Positions 55,680-64,000 of a stretch of DNA of 64,000 nt are shown piece by piece; positions within the stretch are counted from its first letter, which is position 1, and every line of letters starts with the position of its first letter. Below the pieces are notes generated by a model. The model searched no databases. It saw only the letters and a list, made by a program, of their open reading frames with translations, and was not told where the DNA came from. This stretch comes from Aradus depressus. Its lineage: Eukaryota; Arthropoda; Insecta; Hemiptera; Aradidae. Location of the stretch: positions 25,576,323-25,640,322 of the forward strand of contig OY759223.1 in the NCBI GenBank assembly GCA_963662175.1, written 5' to 3'. The position numbers and the translations under genes were made by a program.

Positions 55680-56295
55680 GTGAATTATCGGCAATGAGTT
55701 TTCAGCACGAATTAATCAACTTATTTTTCGCCCTTCCTCATAACATAAATCGGCAGTTTCGGCTAAAATTTAATAGTTGATTATACAGGGACTTCTGAAT
55801 CATATGAAATTTCATGTCGATATATTCATTGCATCGGCAGTTATTATGGTTTTTGAGTTAAGCCCCTCCTCTGGTCGCCCCCTTCATTTTTGCCGATTTC
55901 GACCACAATTGTCGTCCTTTTGGGGTTTTTACTTCACCAGCTACAGTGGGGAGGTTATGTAATCTGTCAAAAATTCGATGCGATTTTTTCAATGGAATTT
56001 GCGTCTGTGAACACGATAACTCCCAATAGAATGAATTTATCAACACGAAATTTCATATGTGGATTTAAAACCCCATAAGGACGACACTTATTAATTTTCA
56101 GTTGAATCGGTAGAAGGGAAGAGGGACTCAATTCAAAACTCCAATAACCGCCGAAGTAATGAATTTATTGACACAAAGTTTTTCATTTTTTGAATCAAGG
56201 GCTCGGAAAAATTGAAATTTTATTGAAAACTTAACATCGAATTTCTGTCTGATTTCATAACTTCCTCTATACCTCGTATGAAAGGAGAAGTCATA
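55680..56295. repeat. family A repeat, head-to-head fold-back
   Basis: Plus-strand modules (TCGGCAATGAGTTTTCAGCA, ATTGCATCGGCAGTTATTAT) run to about 55960. Minus-strand modules then follow (CACGAAATTTCATATGTGGA, AGGACGACACTTATTAATTT), ending at a plus-type terminus near 56270. Confidence 0.78.
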
Positions 56296-56736
56296 ATGTA
56301 CCTATATTAGAATGAAACCTTTAGACGTGTTTGTTTCCCTGATGGCATTAACATGATGAAAATGGAAAAATACAGTTAATCCACCATTTTGTAATAAAAT
56401 GTAAGATTGTTTATTGTTTCATTGTTTATTTAATTTGGCTTATATTTAAAAGAACTTTAAAATAAATTAAATAAACACAAAAATTGCTATGCCTAAGTAC
56501 AAAAATGTATTGCACTAAGATAAAATAATTTCACTATAACAAAAATTAATTCACTTAAAAACAATTACAGTCAACTTTAAAATAAATGTTTAAGCTTTAA
56601 AAGGATACTTTGAGCTACAAAACGCATGAAATCGCTATATAGATAGATAAACTTTTATTGGAGAAAAGATTACAACCTCTATATCAATGAGTTTTTTTGT
56701 TTTTTCTCTCTTTTTTACAAAATAAATATTCTTATA

Positions 56737-56812
56737 CAGTGGAATCCGCTTATTAGAATCACATCGGGACCACCGTACTTTGAACCTAATAAACGGACGA
56801 TTCTAATAAACG

Positions 56813-56846
<34 letters not shown>

Positions 56847-57471
56847 AGAAAAATATAAAAATTAGGTAGGCATGAAATCTTTCTACGCCCACTTGCATTT
56901 CCCTGAACAGAAAGTTCAGTTTCGTACCGGTTCTTTAGTAGTCTGCACAGTACTGACTGGGAAATTTCAAGACGTTCTGCAGCCTCTCATTGCGTCATTT
57001 TAGGCAGGGCATCATACGATTTTAAAATGTCAATTTTTTCCGACAAGGAAAGATCGCGTCGTTTGTGACTCATCGCACCTTTTTAACAAACAACACGCAC
57101 TCCACAATGACCCGAGTACAACTGAATAGCTTACTGTTTAAAACTCGCGGGGGTTTGGTTCAAAAATCAAAGTCTTCTGAGAATTATGTAATTATGACTT
57201 TACTCCTTTCCGTTTTTCAGAGAATAGTCAGAAACTAAAACTGTTTACGCAAGTGTTATTTTTACCCGAATACCGACCTTCCGAGAAACATCCTATTTTC
57301 CTATCTCGAAACCTCATTCTGCGTTCATAATTGAACCCTTAAACCGGACATTCATTGCTAATAAGCGGACAAAACTCAATGTATTTTGCCGATCCGGTCC
57401 GTTCCAGCGTGTTTTGATGCTAATGTGCGGATATTCCTATTAAGCGAATTGCTAATAAGCGGATTCCACTG
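56737..57471 (-). mobile_element. pogo/Tigger-like element, deleted
   Basis: Flanked by TA (56735-56736 and 57472-57473). The inverted repeats begin CAGTGGAATCCGCTTATTAG and are matched at the other end (GCTAATAAGCGGATTCCACTG). It contains a poly-G tract (about 56817-56838) and the start of a broken transposase on the minus strand. The whole is only 735 bp. Confidence 0.88.
56873..57073 (-). pseudogene. Tigger/pogo transposase N-terminus, CENP-B-type HTH, with a stop
   Basis: On the minus strand from ATG at about 57073: MSHKRRDLSLSEKIDILKSY, DALPKMTQ, a stop codon, then EAAERLEISQSVLCRLLKNR. This is the CENP-B-type helix-turn-helix of pogo/Tigger transposases with one nonsense change. The catalytic part has been deleted. 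Confidence 0.82.
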
Positions 57472-57480
57472 TAGTTAAGT

Positions 57481-57530
57481 ATATAAAATAAAATAAAATA
57501 AAATAAAATAAAATAAAATAAAATAAAAAA
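57481..57530. repeat. (AAAAT)n microsatellite, LINE tail
   Basis: About nine pentamer units. On the minus strand this is the TTTTA tail of the LINE fragment at 57747-58130. Confidence 0.85.
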
Positions 57531-57746
57531 TATCTTCATAAATAATTGTACAAAATAAGCAATATAACAACTAAATAAAAATATACCAATAATATTGAAA
57601 TAGTAAAAATGGACATGCTCTTTAAATATGAATAGTGCAACCAACCAGGATGAAAGAAACAATTCAAAAATTATATGAAACAAGATATGACATGAACATG
57701 AATAAATAAAATAAAAAAAATATATATCCATCTTACATGCAACAAA

Positions 57747-58130
57747 TTAAATTATGTTATTCTTTATTTTCAAAGCAACAGTAAAAAATAAAAATAAATT
57801 GTTAATTTTTCTAACTTCTAAATTATTTAAAATATGGACAAATGTTTCTGAGTAATATTCTGTTTTATTGGTGAGATAATTGTGGATAAATGTTTGCCTG
57901 GGGATACACAAAGATGGACAATGGAACAAAAAGTGTATGAGGTCATCCTTTTCATCTAAGGTACAGAGCCTGCAGACACTTTCAGGACAAAACTCATATC
58001 TTAACCCTCCAAGTAATATCCTAAAATTTCTATTGCTATTGTGGAGACGAATTTGAGCTAGAAGTCGGAGTTTTTCGATATGGCAGTTTAATGAAAGATA
58101 GCTTTCCTGAGACACTAGAGCACTGACCAA
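57747..58130 (-). pseudogene. LINE ORF2 C-terminal fragment
   Basis: A 127-codon frame with LSLNCHIEKLRLLAQIRLHN and VCRLCTLDEKDDLIHFLFHC, the CxxC...H...C knuckle at the end of non-LTR ORF2. Its minus-strand 3' end runs into a (TTTTA)n tail at 57481-57530, which marks the true 3' end. It is inserted directly beside the pogo element. Confidence 0.82.
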
Positions 58131-58393
58131 TCGCTATATAAAAAAAAAAAAAACTAAATAATTACAGTCAACTTTAAATAAATGTTAAAAGCTTTAAAAT
58201 GATATTATAAATTATAAAACGAATAGTTCCCCTTTAAATTTTGACCGAAAAGTAACGAATTTTCCCGAACGAAATTATTTTCGTTACCTTATTTTCTGTA
58301 AAAATACATTCATCGTCGAAATTACCGTTTGTTTGTGTCGAGAAAGAAGAATTTCAGGTTTTCAAAATATAGGATATATATCTGACGACAGTG

Positions 58394-58674
58394 AGGGCGC
58401 CGGTAGCTCAGTGGTATGCGTGCTTGCCTTCTAAGCTCAAGATCATGGGTTCGAAACCCGACCAAGGCCCTTAGTTTATTTTATCTGGGAGGTCCCGAGC
58501 CTGTACGATGTCAGGTACTCGTTAAAGACCCCTACCCTAGGTGAATAAAAATTTAGGGTAGGCAAAATTGAGGACTCCCATAGTAGAGTCGAGCTCATGT
58601 CCAACAGAGTGACGAAAGAGCGCTCAGGTAGTAGGCGTTATGAGCTCGTAGTTAAAGCCCGGGCATGAGTCATA
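58394..58674 (+). mobile_element. SINE-1 copy, nearly complete
   Basis: GAGGGCGCCGGTAGCTCAGT, CATGGGTTCGAAACCCGACC (perfect B box) and a body ending GGGCATGAGTCATAAAAC. It lacks one internal block after GGGAGGT. Confidence 0.88.
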
Positions 58675-58679
58675 AAACC

Positions 58680-59010
58680 TTTTTTTGTCAAATCGATCAA
58701 AGGGAAGGGGTCGGAGACACACAAACCCCTAATAACTGCCGAAATAATGAACGTATCGACACTAAATTTCATATTTAAATTCAAAATTTAATGACGGCAC
58801 CTGTAAATAGTACGCGAAATCGACCGAAGGAAAGGGAGAATCACAGATGGGCGGCTCAACGCAAAAACCCCAATAACTACCGATGTAATGAATGTATTGA
58901 CTCAAAATTTAGTATTAGTATTCAAAAGCCCCTGTGTAAGTCAATTATTGATTTTAAGCCCAAATAGTCAACTGGTCTTGGAGGGAGAGTGAAAACTTAA
59001 TTGATGAATT
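58680..59010 (-). repeat. family A repeat, minus
   Basis: AAATCGATCAAAGGGAAGGG, CCGATGTAATGAATGTATTG and AGCCCAAATAGTCAACTGGT. Confidence 0.75.
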
Positions 59011-59055
59011 CGACGACTTTTCTTTAAAAATTTAGTGAAACAAAGTTATCATATA

Positions 59056-59688
59056 CAGTAGAACCTCTATAAGTCGAACATCAAGGGAGACGCCAAAAAA
59101 TTCGAGTTATAGAGTTTTCGACTTATGGAGGATTTCGACTTAGGCGTATTTTGATTTGACTTGTAGAGGTTAAGATTCATTCTAACTAATTTTGAGTTAG
59201 AGAGGTGAAATAAATAAAAATTCAAGTTACAGAGGTAACAAACATATTTATATTTATTATAAATCAACATTATTTCCAAACATCCTTAAAATAAAAAATA
59301 CGTAGTGTATGTAGGTATTAAAAAAAGTCAGTAATTTTTTTTTGCTTTAGATAATTGGTAATTTTATTTATTTTATATGTACTCCTAAATTGTTTTCTAA
59401 AAAACAATGGTGTACATTGTCGGCAAACTTATTTTTCTTCGAGCTATAGAGATAATAAGTTTCAAATAATCGAGTTGTAAAGGTTGTAAAATAAAACATT
59501 GCTATGTTCGAGATACAGAGGCCCAATTTATTTTTTCGAGTTATAGAGGAAAAATATGTACCAAAATGGCTTGTAGGGACTCACTGATCATTTCGACTAA
59601 TAGAGGGTTGAGATTTCGAGTAATGGAGGTTTTGGGGCTTGAAGGGAAAGGAACAAAACTTTTTTTTCGAGTTTTGGAGGTTCTACTG
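59056..59688. mobile_element. pogo-like MITE
   Basis: Flanked by TA (59054-59055 and 59689-59690). Ends CAGTAGAACCTCTATAAGTC and GGAGGTTCTACTG are inverted. The 633-bp inside has no transposase, but carries many variants of TTCGAGTTATAGAGG, as if the end sequence had been copied inward repeatedly. Confidence 0.82.
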
Positions 59689-60144
59689 TATTTATTTTTG
59701 GATTCTGGGGGTGGAGAAACGGTGAAAACTTTAAAATTTCTGATGTGGGGAAGTGAAACATGTACCAAATTGAACTAATGTTCTGATATAAGTGTGAGTT
59801 AGATATAAAGCGGGCTATCCACCCGCATAAGTTATCATCTTCTTCATTTGTCTTCGGCAGACACCAAACTAGCCAGATAATTCCCTCACATATGAGGGAT
59901 TTTTTTTTTCATAAATAGTGGGAGATATATAACCTTTTTGCACTTTCATTCCATCTAAAATTTTCGCTGCGTTGCTCCAGGTTAGTGTGCTAGCGTACTG
60001 AACTTCAGATGGCGTTATGGATCTCATACTTAAATGTCTGAAATACAAGCAGTCTGAATTAATTCATTCCTTTTCAATCTCCTTCCAAAAACAATTTCTC
60101 GTCTTCCTATAAGTCTCTCACTCCACTGGACAGATTGTTACTAG

Positions 60145-60870
60145 CAGTAATACCCGGCGTTGCCCGGGGAACTTTGACTTTTCTCCTAATATCTCTCGTT
60201 CGAATCCTATTCAATTCTTCGACAGTACATTCATGATGTTATAATTTTCAATTATTTATATAGAATAAGACTTATAATCCTTCAGCGGCGGACACAAAAG
60301 CTTGTAAGTTTTTAGAATCCCTGGCACCACGGCTAGTATGTGCCTTGAAACGGCGCACCCCACAGCTTGTACGTAGTTAGGAATGCTGGGCATCACAGCT
60401 AGTATGTGCCTTGCAAAAATGCCGATGTAATGAATGTATCAACATCAAATTTCGTATTTAAAATTAACATTCACTGAGGACAGAACCTGTCAAATTTCAG
60501 CGATATCGGCTGATAGTAGGGGGGAGTTCCGGGGGGGGGGGGGGGGGGGGGGGAACTCTATTCAAAATCTCCAATAACTGTTCACAAGTTTGTGACGTCA
60601 TACACTTTATTTTTCTATTTGGCCTTTAAGAATACTACATATGAAATTTCATGACAATCCGACCATTAATTAATAAGTTAGCACTATTTTTATGCTTAGC
60701 CCCCCCCTACAACCCCCCTCCCGTTCGAAATTTTGGGACACCACATAGCCTATTATTAAATCGGGCTCGAAAGGATGCTACATGTGCAGTTTCATGAAAA
60801 TCCGTCCAGCCGTTTCGGCGTGATGCTGGAACAAACATACAAACAAACCCCGTTTTAGCTTTATTAATAT
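60145..60870. mobile_element. RTE-like 3' ends around a family A repeat
   Basis: Left: GTAATACCCGGCGTTGCCCG at about 60146-60170. Right: AAATCCGTCCAGCCGTTTCG then ACAAACATACAAAC and GCTTTATTAATATAG at 60795-60870, the familiar tail of RTE-type repeats. Family A sequence lies between them. Confidence 0.5.
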
Positions 60871-61080
60871 AGAAGTCAGTGGAAGAGAACGGGTAGATAA
60901 CATAATCTGAATACAAAAATCCCAATAACTGCCGATGTAATGAATGTATCGACATAAAATTTCGTATTTAAAAATAAAATCCACTGAGGACATAACCAGT
61001 CAAATTTCAGCGATATCGGCTGATGGTAGGGGGCATAACCAGTCAAATTTCAGCGATATCGGCTGATGGTAGGGGGAAGT
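60415..61080 (-). repeat. family A repeat, minus, with two poly-G tracts
   Basis: Two related halves (CCGATGTAATGAATGTATCA, CAAATTTCAGCGATATCGGC), interrupted by an RTE-like end, with G-runs at about 60531-60553 and 61082-61105. A perfect 43-bp tandem duplication starts at 60991. Confidence 0.75.
60991..61076. repeat. 43-bp perfect tandem duplication
   Basis: CATAACCAGTCAAATTTCAG plus 23 bases, twice in a row, within a family A repeat. Confidence 0.9.
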
Positions 61081-61727
61081 TGGGGGGGGGGGGGGGGGGG
61101 GGGGGGCTCTTCAAAAATTCCAATAACTGTTCACAATTTTGTGACGTCACACACTCAATTGTGTGATTATAATAATTGTCACACAACTCTCAATAACGCC
61201 ATAAAATGAGCAGTCCCTTAAGTGTCGCTATATAGAGTTTACACTGTATTTGTATAGATACATTTATTTTCGTATATTTCTTCATTATTAAGCTGTTCAC
61301 TTTATCTTTTTTATTTATCTTTATTTATTGTGGTCTAGTTTATCCACTGTAGCCACTATTTATATGAAATTCCAAAACACTTGAGATTGAATTTCTGACC
61401 GATTACGTAACTTCCCCTATACAGATGAACTAAAACCTCGAGTATGGGTCCACAATTAGAAAATACATTACGATTATGTAGTTACTACCTACTTAATTAC
61501 TTTTTCTCCTTAACCAATTATTATATGGGATTTTGTTTATCTTTTGCTGCATAGAGTTTAGATTAAAATATAAAAAATAGAAGACTATTTAATATCAAGA
61601 ATTTTTTTCCATTCAGCAATATTATTTTGCCGACAAATCATAAATATAAGCTTGGAAAATAAGTGGTACTATCTTTACGCCCGGAGTTAAAAACATAACT
61701 GCATTTTGCTTCCATGCAAACTTTATG
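61081..61727. other. intergenic, mostly unassigned
   Basis: Starts with a poly-G tract. A family A right-end scrap (GATTGAATTTCTGACCGATT to CTTCCCCTATACAG) is at 61383-61423; the rest is AT-rich and unrecognised. Confidence 0.5.
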
Positions 61728-62045
61728 ACTCTTGACCGGGCAAGGTCATATCGCCTACTACCAGAGCGCTCTTTCGTCACTCTGGTGGACATGAGACCGA
61801 CTCTACTATGGGAGTCCTAAATTTTGCCTACCCTAAATTTTTATTCAACTAGGGTAAGGGGCTTTAACGAGTACCAGTCATCGTACAGGCTCGAGACAAT
61901 CGCTTAACGTCCCATCTGAAGGACGGCGTGCTTAAGTTTATTTTACCTCCCATATAAAATAAACTAAGGGCCTCGGTCGGGTTTCGAACCCACTACCTTG
62001 AGCTCAGAAGGCAAGCACGCATACCACTGAGCTACCGGCGCCCTC
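61728..62045 (-). mobile_element. SINE-1 copy, full length
   Basis: Minus-strand copy from ACTCTTGACCGGGCAAGGTC to TGAGCTACCGGCGCCCTC, with A and B boxes and both lateral blocks present. Confidence 0.88.
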
Positions 62046-62084
62046 TAGTGAAGGTTATGTAAACATTTTCCGACCCCTGATTTT

Positions 62085-62690
62085 AAGAAATCTGTGAATT
62101 ACCGTCAATGTACTTCCCCAGAGCGAAATTATCAATTAACCTTTAGGTCTTCCTGCAAAATTTACATCGGCAGTTATTATAGTTTTTATGATAAGCGTCC
62201 CCATTAATCCACCCTTCCTTTTGGTCGATTTGGCTGAAAAACAATAATGTCGTCGTTAGGGAGTTCTGAATTCACATGTAATATTTCGTGTGGATACTTT
62301 CATTCTATCGGAAGTTATCGTGTTCACAGACAGAATTTTTTTTTGTCATATTTGGAACCAGAGGTCGGAAAACATGAAATTCTGTTGAAAACTCCGCATA
62401 GAATTTTTGACTGATTACATAACTTCCCCTATACATATTAAAGCTGAGGAATTTAAAAAAAAAAAAAAAGTCTATGAGTGTTGTCATTTTTTGTGAAAGA
62501 TAACCCCGATATAATGAACATATCGACACGAAATTTTCTATGTGTTTCCAGAACATCCTAAGGACGAAACCTATTGATTTTCAGTCAAATCGGCCAAAGG
62601 GAAGAGGAAAATTAGGGGGAGGGCTTAAATAGAAACTCTAATAACTGCCGTTGCGATGAGTGTATTTAAAGTACAATTTCATGTGTAAAT
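62085..62690. repeat. family A repeat, fold-back
   Basis: A plus-strand right half ends CATAACTTCCCCTATACATA at about 62440. Minus-strand modules (CCCGATATAATGAACATATC, TTTTCAGTCAAATCGGCCAA) follow. Confidence 0.78.
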
Positions 62691-62734
62691 TCAATGCCTC
62701 TTGACGGAAACACGGGCAAAAGGTTGTCGGGAAA

Positions 62735-62920
62735 GTGCATTGCCGGCGATTTGGGAAAGTTCATTGCCGGCGATTTGGGAAAGTTCATTGCCGGCGATTT
62801 GAGAAAGTTCATTGCCGGCGATTTGGGAAAGTTCATTGCCGGCGATTTGGGAAAGTTCATTGCCGGCGATTTGGGAAAGTTCATTGCCGGCGATTTGGGA
62901 AAGTTCATTGCCGGTGATTT
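62735..62920. repeat. 24-bp minisatellite, about 8 copies
   Basis: Units of TTCATTGCCGGCGATTTGGG with AAAG; one copy has GAG instead of GGG. Because 24 is divisible by 3, several frames stay open by chance (FIAGDLGK one way, MNFPKSPA the other). Confidence 0.95.
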
Positions 62921-63129
62921 ACCAATGAATTCTTACATCGTGCTGTAGAATATTTTTCTCTAAGGTTTTTAGTATCATAGACTATAGTTGTGAGAAAAAC
63001 AAATTGGATACTTCTGTGCCATCACATTCCATATTCCGAGTTCAACACTCGCATTGGAATTTGTCAATATTTTGACGGCTTCTTATTTTACTTATATATG
63101 TAAATCTATTGCAATTATTGAGTTTGTTT

Positions 63130-63255
63130 TTGAACCCAAAATGTTCACGGTAGCCTCAGAATTGTATCAATATTTCAACCTAACAAACCTAAATGCTACT
63201 GTTGAACTTTGTGTTGACAATGGCTTAAGCCTAAAAACGGTAGACTATATTTATA
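63130..63255. mobile_element. family C half copy
   Basis: GTAGCCTCAGAATTGTATCA, AACCTAAATGCTACTGTTGA, ACTTTGTGTTGACAATGGCT then AAGCC; one arm, opposite orientation. Confidence 0.55.
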
Positions 63256-63582
63256 TATTTTTGAGTAATTAGACTATATAAATGTGAAACATATTCTTTA
63301 TTTTTATTTGTTTCTATTAGTTTTTCCACTGTTGATACAGTTTGTAAAATGTATTCTGACATGGATATATTTATTGTTATGAGTTTCAGTAAAAATTATA
63401 TGTATAGTAGAAATCAAAAAAAACCTTATCAAGAACTCCTTCCATCCCAGTCCTTAACAATAGTCTTATCACTAGTGATAAGGCGCGGGATGACATCCTT
63501 ATTTCTTTTTTTGGATCCCTTCTTGCTTATGTTATAACAAAAAATTTTATATGTCTTAGTTAAATATATTGTCGTTCTGACC

Positions 63583-63660
63583 AGGGGCGTAGCCAGGATT
63601 TTGAGCAGGGGGGGGGGAGGGTAGGGGGGGATAGACTCCCAGGGACAGAGCCCGCAATTT
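63583..63660. mobile_element. second hAT-type terminus
   Basis: AGGGGCGTAGCCAGGATTTT followed by G-rich runs. This is the same terminus type as at 54577 and probably marks another hAT remnant running rightward. No coding part was recognised. Confidence 0.45.
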
Positions 63661-63749
63661 CCGTGGTCAGCGCTGCAGACTTTTTGTTATTAATTTGGGA
63701 GACTCGGACCTCTAGAAGCTCCCCCTGAGGTAACCACTGACTGTAATAC

Positions 63750-63907
63750 TAAGTTGACTTTACATGAGCAGCAAAAATGCAAAGCGCAGCAGCAGCAAAT
63801 GCACGCTGTTGTTTCTGTGCTTTTAGAATTAAATGACTCACAGCCACTCGTGCATTTGCTGCTGCTGCGCTTACATTTTTACTGCACATGTAAAATCAGC
63901 TTTAAGA
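63750..63907. mobile_element. fold-back MITE with a perfect 22-bp core stem
   Basis: GCGCAGCAGCAGCAAATGCA (63784) pairs perfectly with TGCATTTGCTGCTGCTGCGC (to 63870). The pairing extends outward imperfectly to about 60 bases per arm (TTTACATGAGCAGCAAAAAT and ACTGCACATGTAAAA). Confidence 0.82.
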
Positions 63908-64000
63908 GTATAAAGTATAACATAACGACGATTTTGAGCGAGGAAATGAAATGATCGAATTCATGTATATTTAAATAAAAGATTTAGGAATCAGCAGAAG

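Noticed and set aside
62694..62948. Repetitive FIAGDLGK / MNFPKSPA proteins
   Set aside because: Produced by a 24-bp minisatellite with a unit divisible by three; no other support.

Overview
This is a eukaryotic genomic window with GT-AG introns, AT-rich non-coding DNA and dense transposable elements. Protein similarity places it in an arthropod, most likely an insect. The order cannot be fixed from the sequence alone; a large-genome group such as Hemiptera is plausible.

The main gene is the ortholog of Drosophila hyperplastic discs (hyd) / vertebrate UBR5, a giant HECT-type E3 ubiquitin ligase. It lies on the minus strand. Its start codon is at 45367-45369 and 31 coding exons run leftward until the gene leaves the window at base 1. 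I assigned every exon by family similarity and checked every splice phase. All 30 junctions join in frame, giving about 1,742 codons: the UBA domain, the RCC1-like/beta-propeller region, the UBR zinc-binding box and acidic low-complexity stretches. The MLLE and HECT parts must lie beyond the left edge.

A second minus-strand gene (45879-51451, six coding exons, 225 aa, all phases consistent) lies head-to-tail just upstream of hyd. It encodes a small, strongly coiled-coil protein I do not recognise. A probable 5'UTR exon lies near 51787. The hyd promoter must sit in or near the roughly 360-500 bp between the two genes. From about 51.9 kb to 64 kb I find no confident host gene, only repeats and one weak candidate first exon on the plus strand (about 53950-54044).

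Most of the rest is mobile DNA, and many elements sit in hyd introns. They include an apparently intact Tc1-like DD34E transposon with a 339-aa transposase and perfect 26-bp inverted repeats (30610-32191); a deleted piggyBac with TTAA flanks (10591-11539); two pogo/Tigger derivatives (56737-57471, 59056-59688); a Tc1 derivative with an IR/DR layout (34357-35277); and hAT remnants, one with a BED finger and TATCGATA motifs. There is also a Helitron-helicase fragment, several LINE 3' ends (jockey-like, R1-like, CR1-like, RTE-like), about 15 copies of a tRNA-derived SINE, several fold-back MITEs, and a high-copy modular repeat ('family A') of unknown class. Minisatellites have 33-bp, 24-bp and about 123-bp units.

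I see no prokaryotic-type system, CRISPR array, virus or toxin gene. The most unusual points are the intact transposon, the internally modular and fold-back family A repeat with recurrent poly-G expansions, the hAT/TATCGATA association, a SINE about 12 bp from a splice donor, and a decayed partial exon duplication in the coiled-coil gene.
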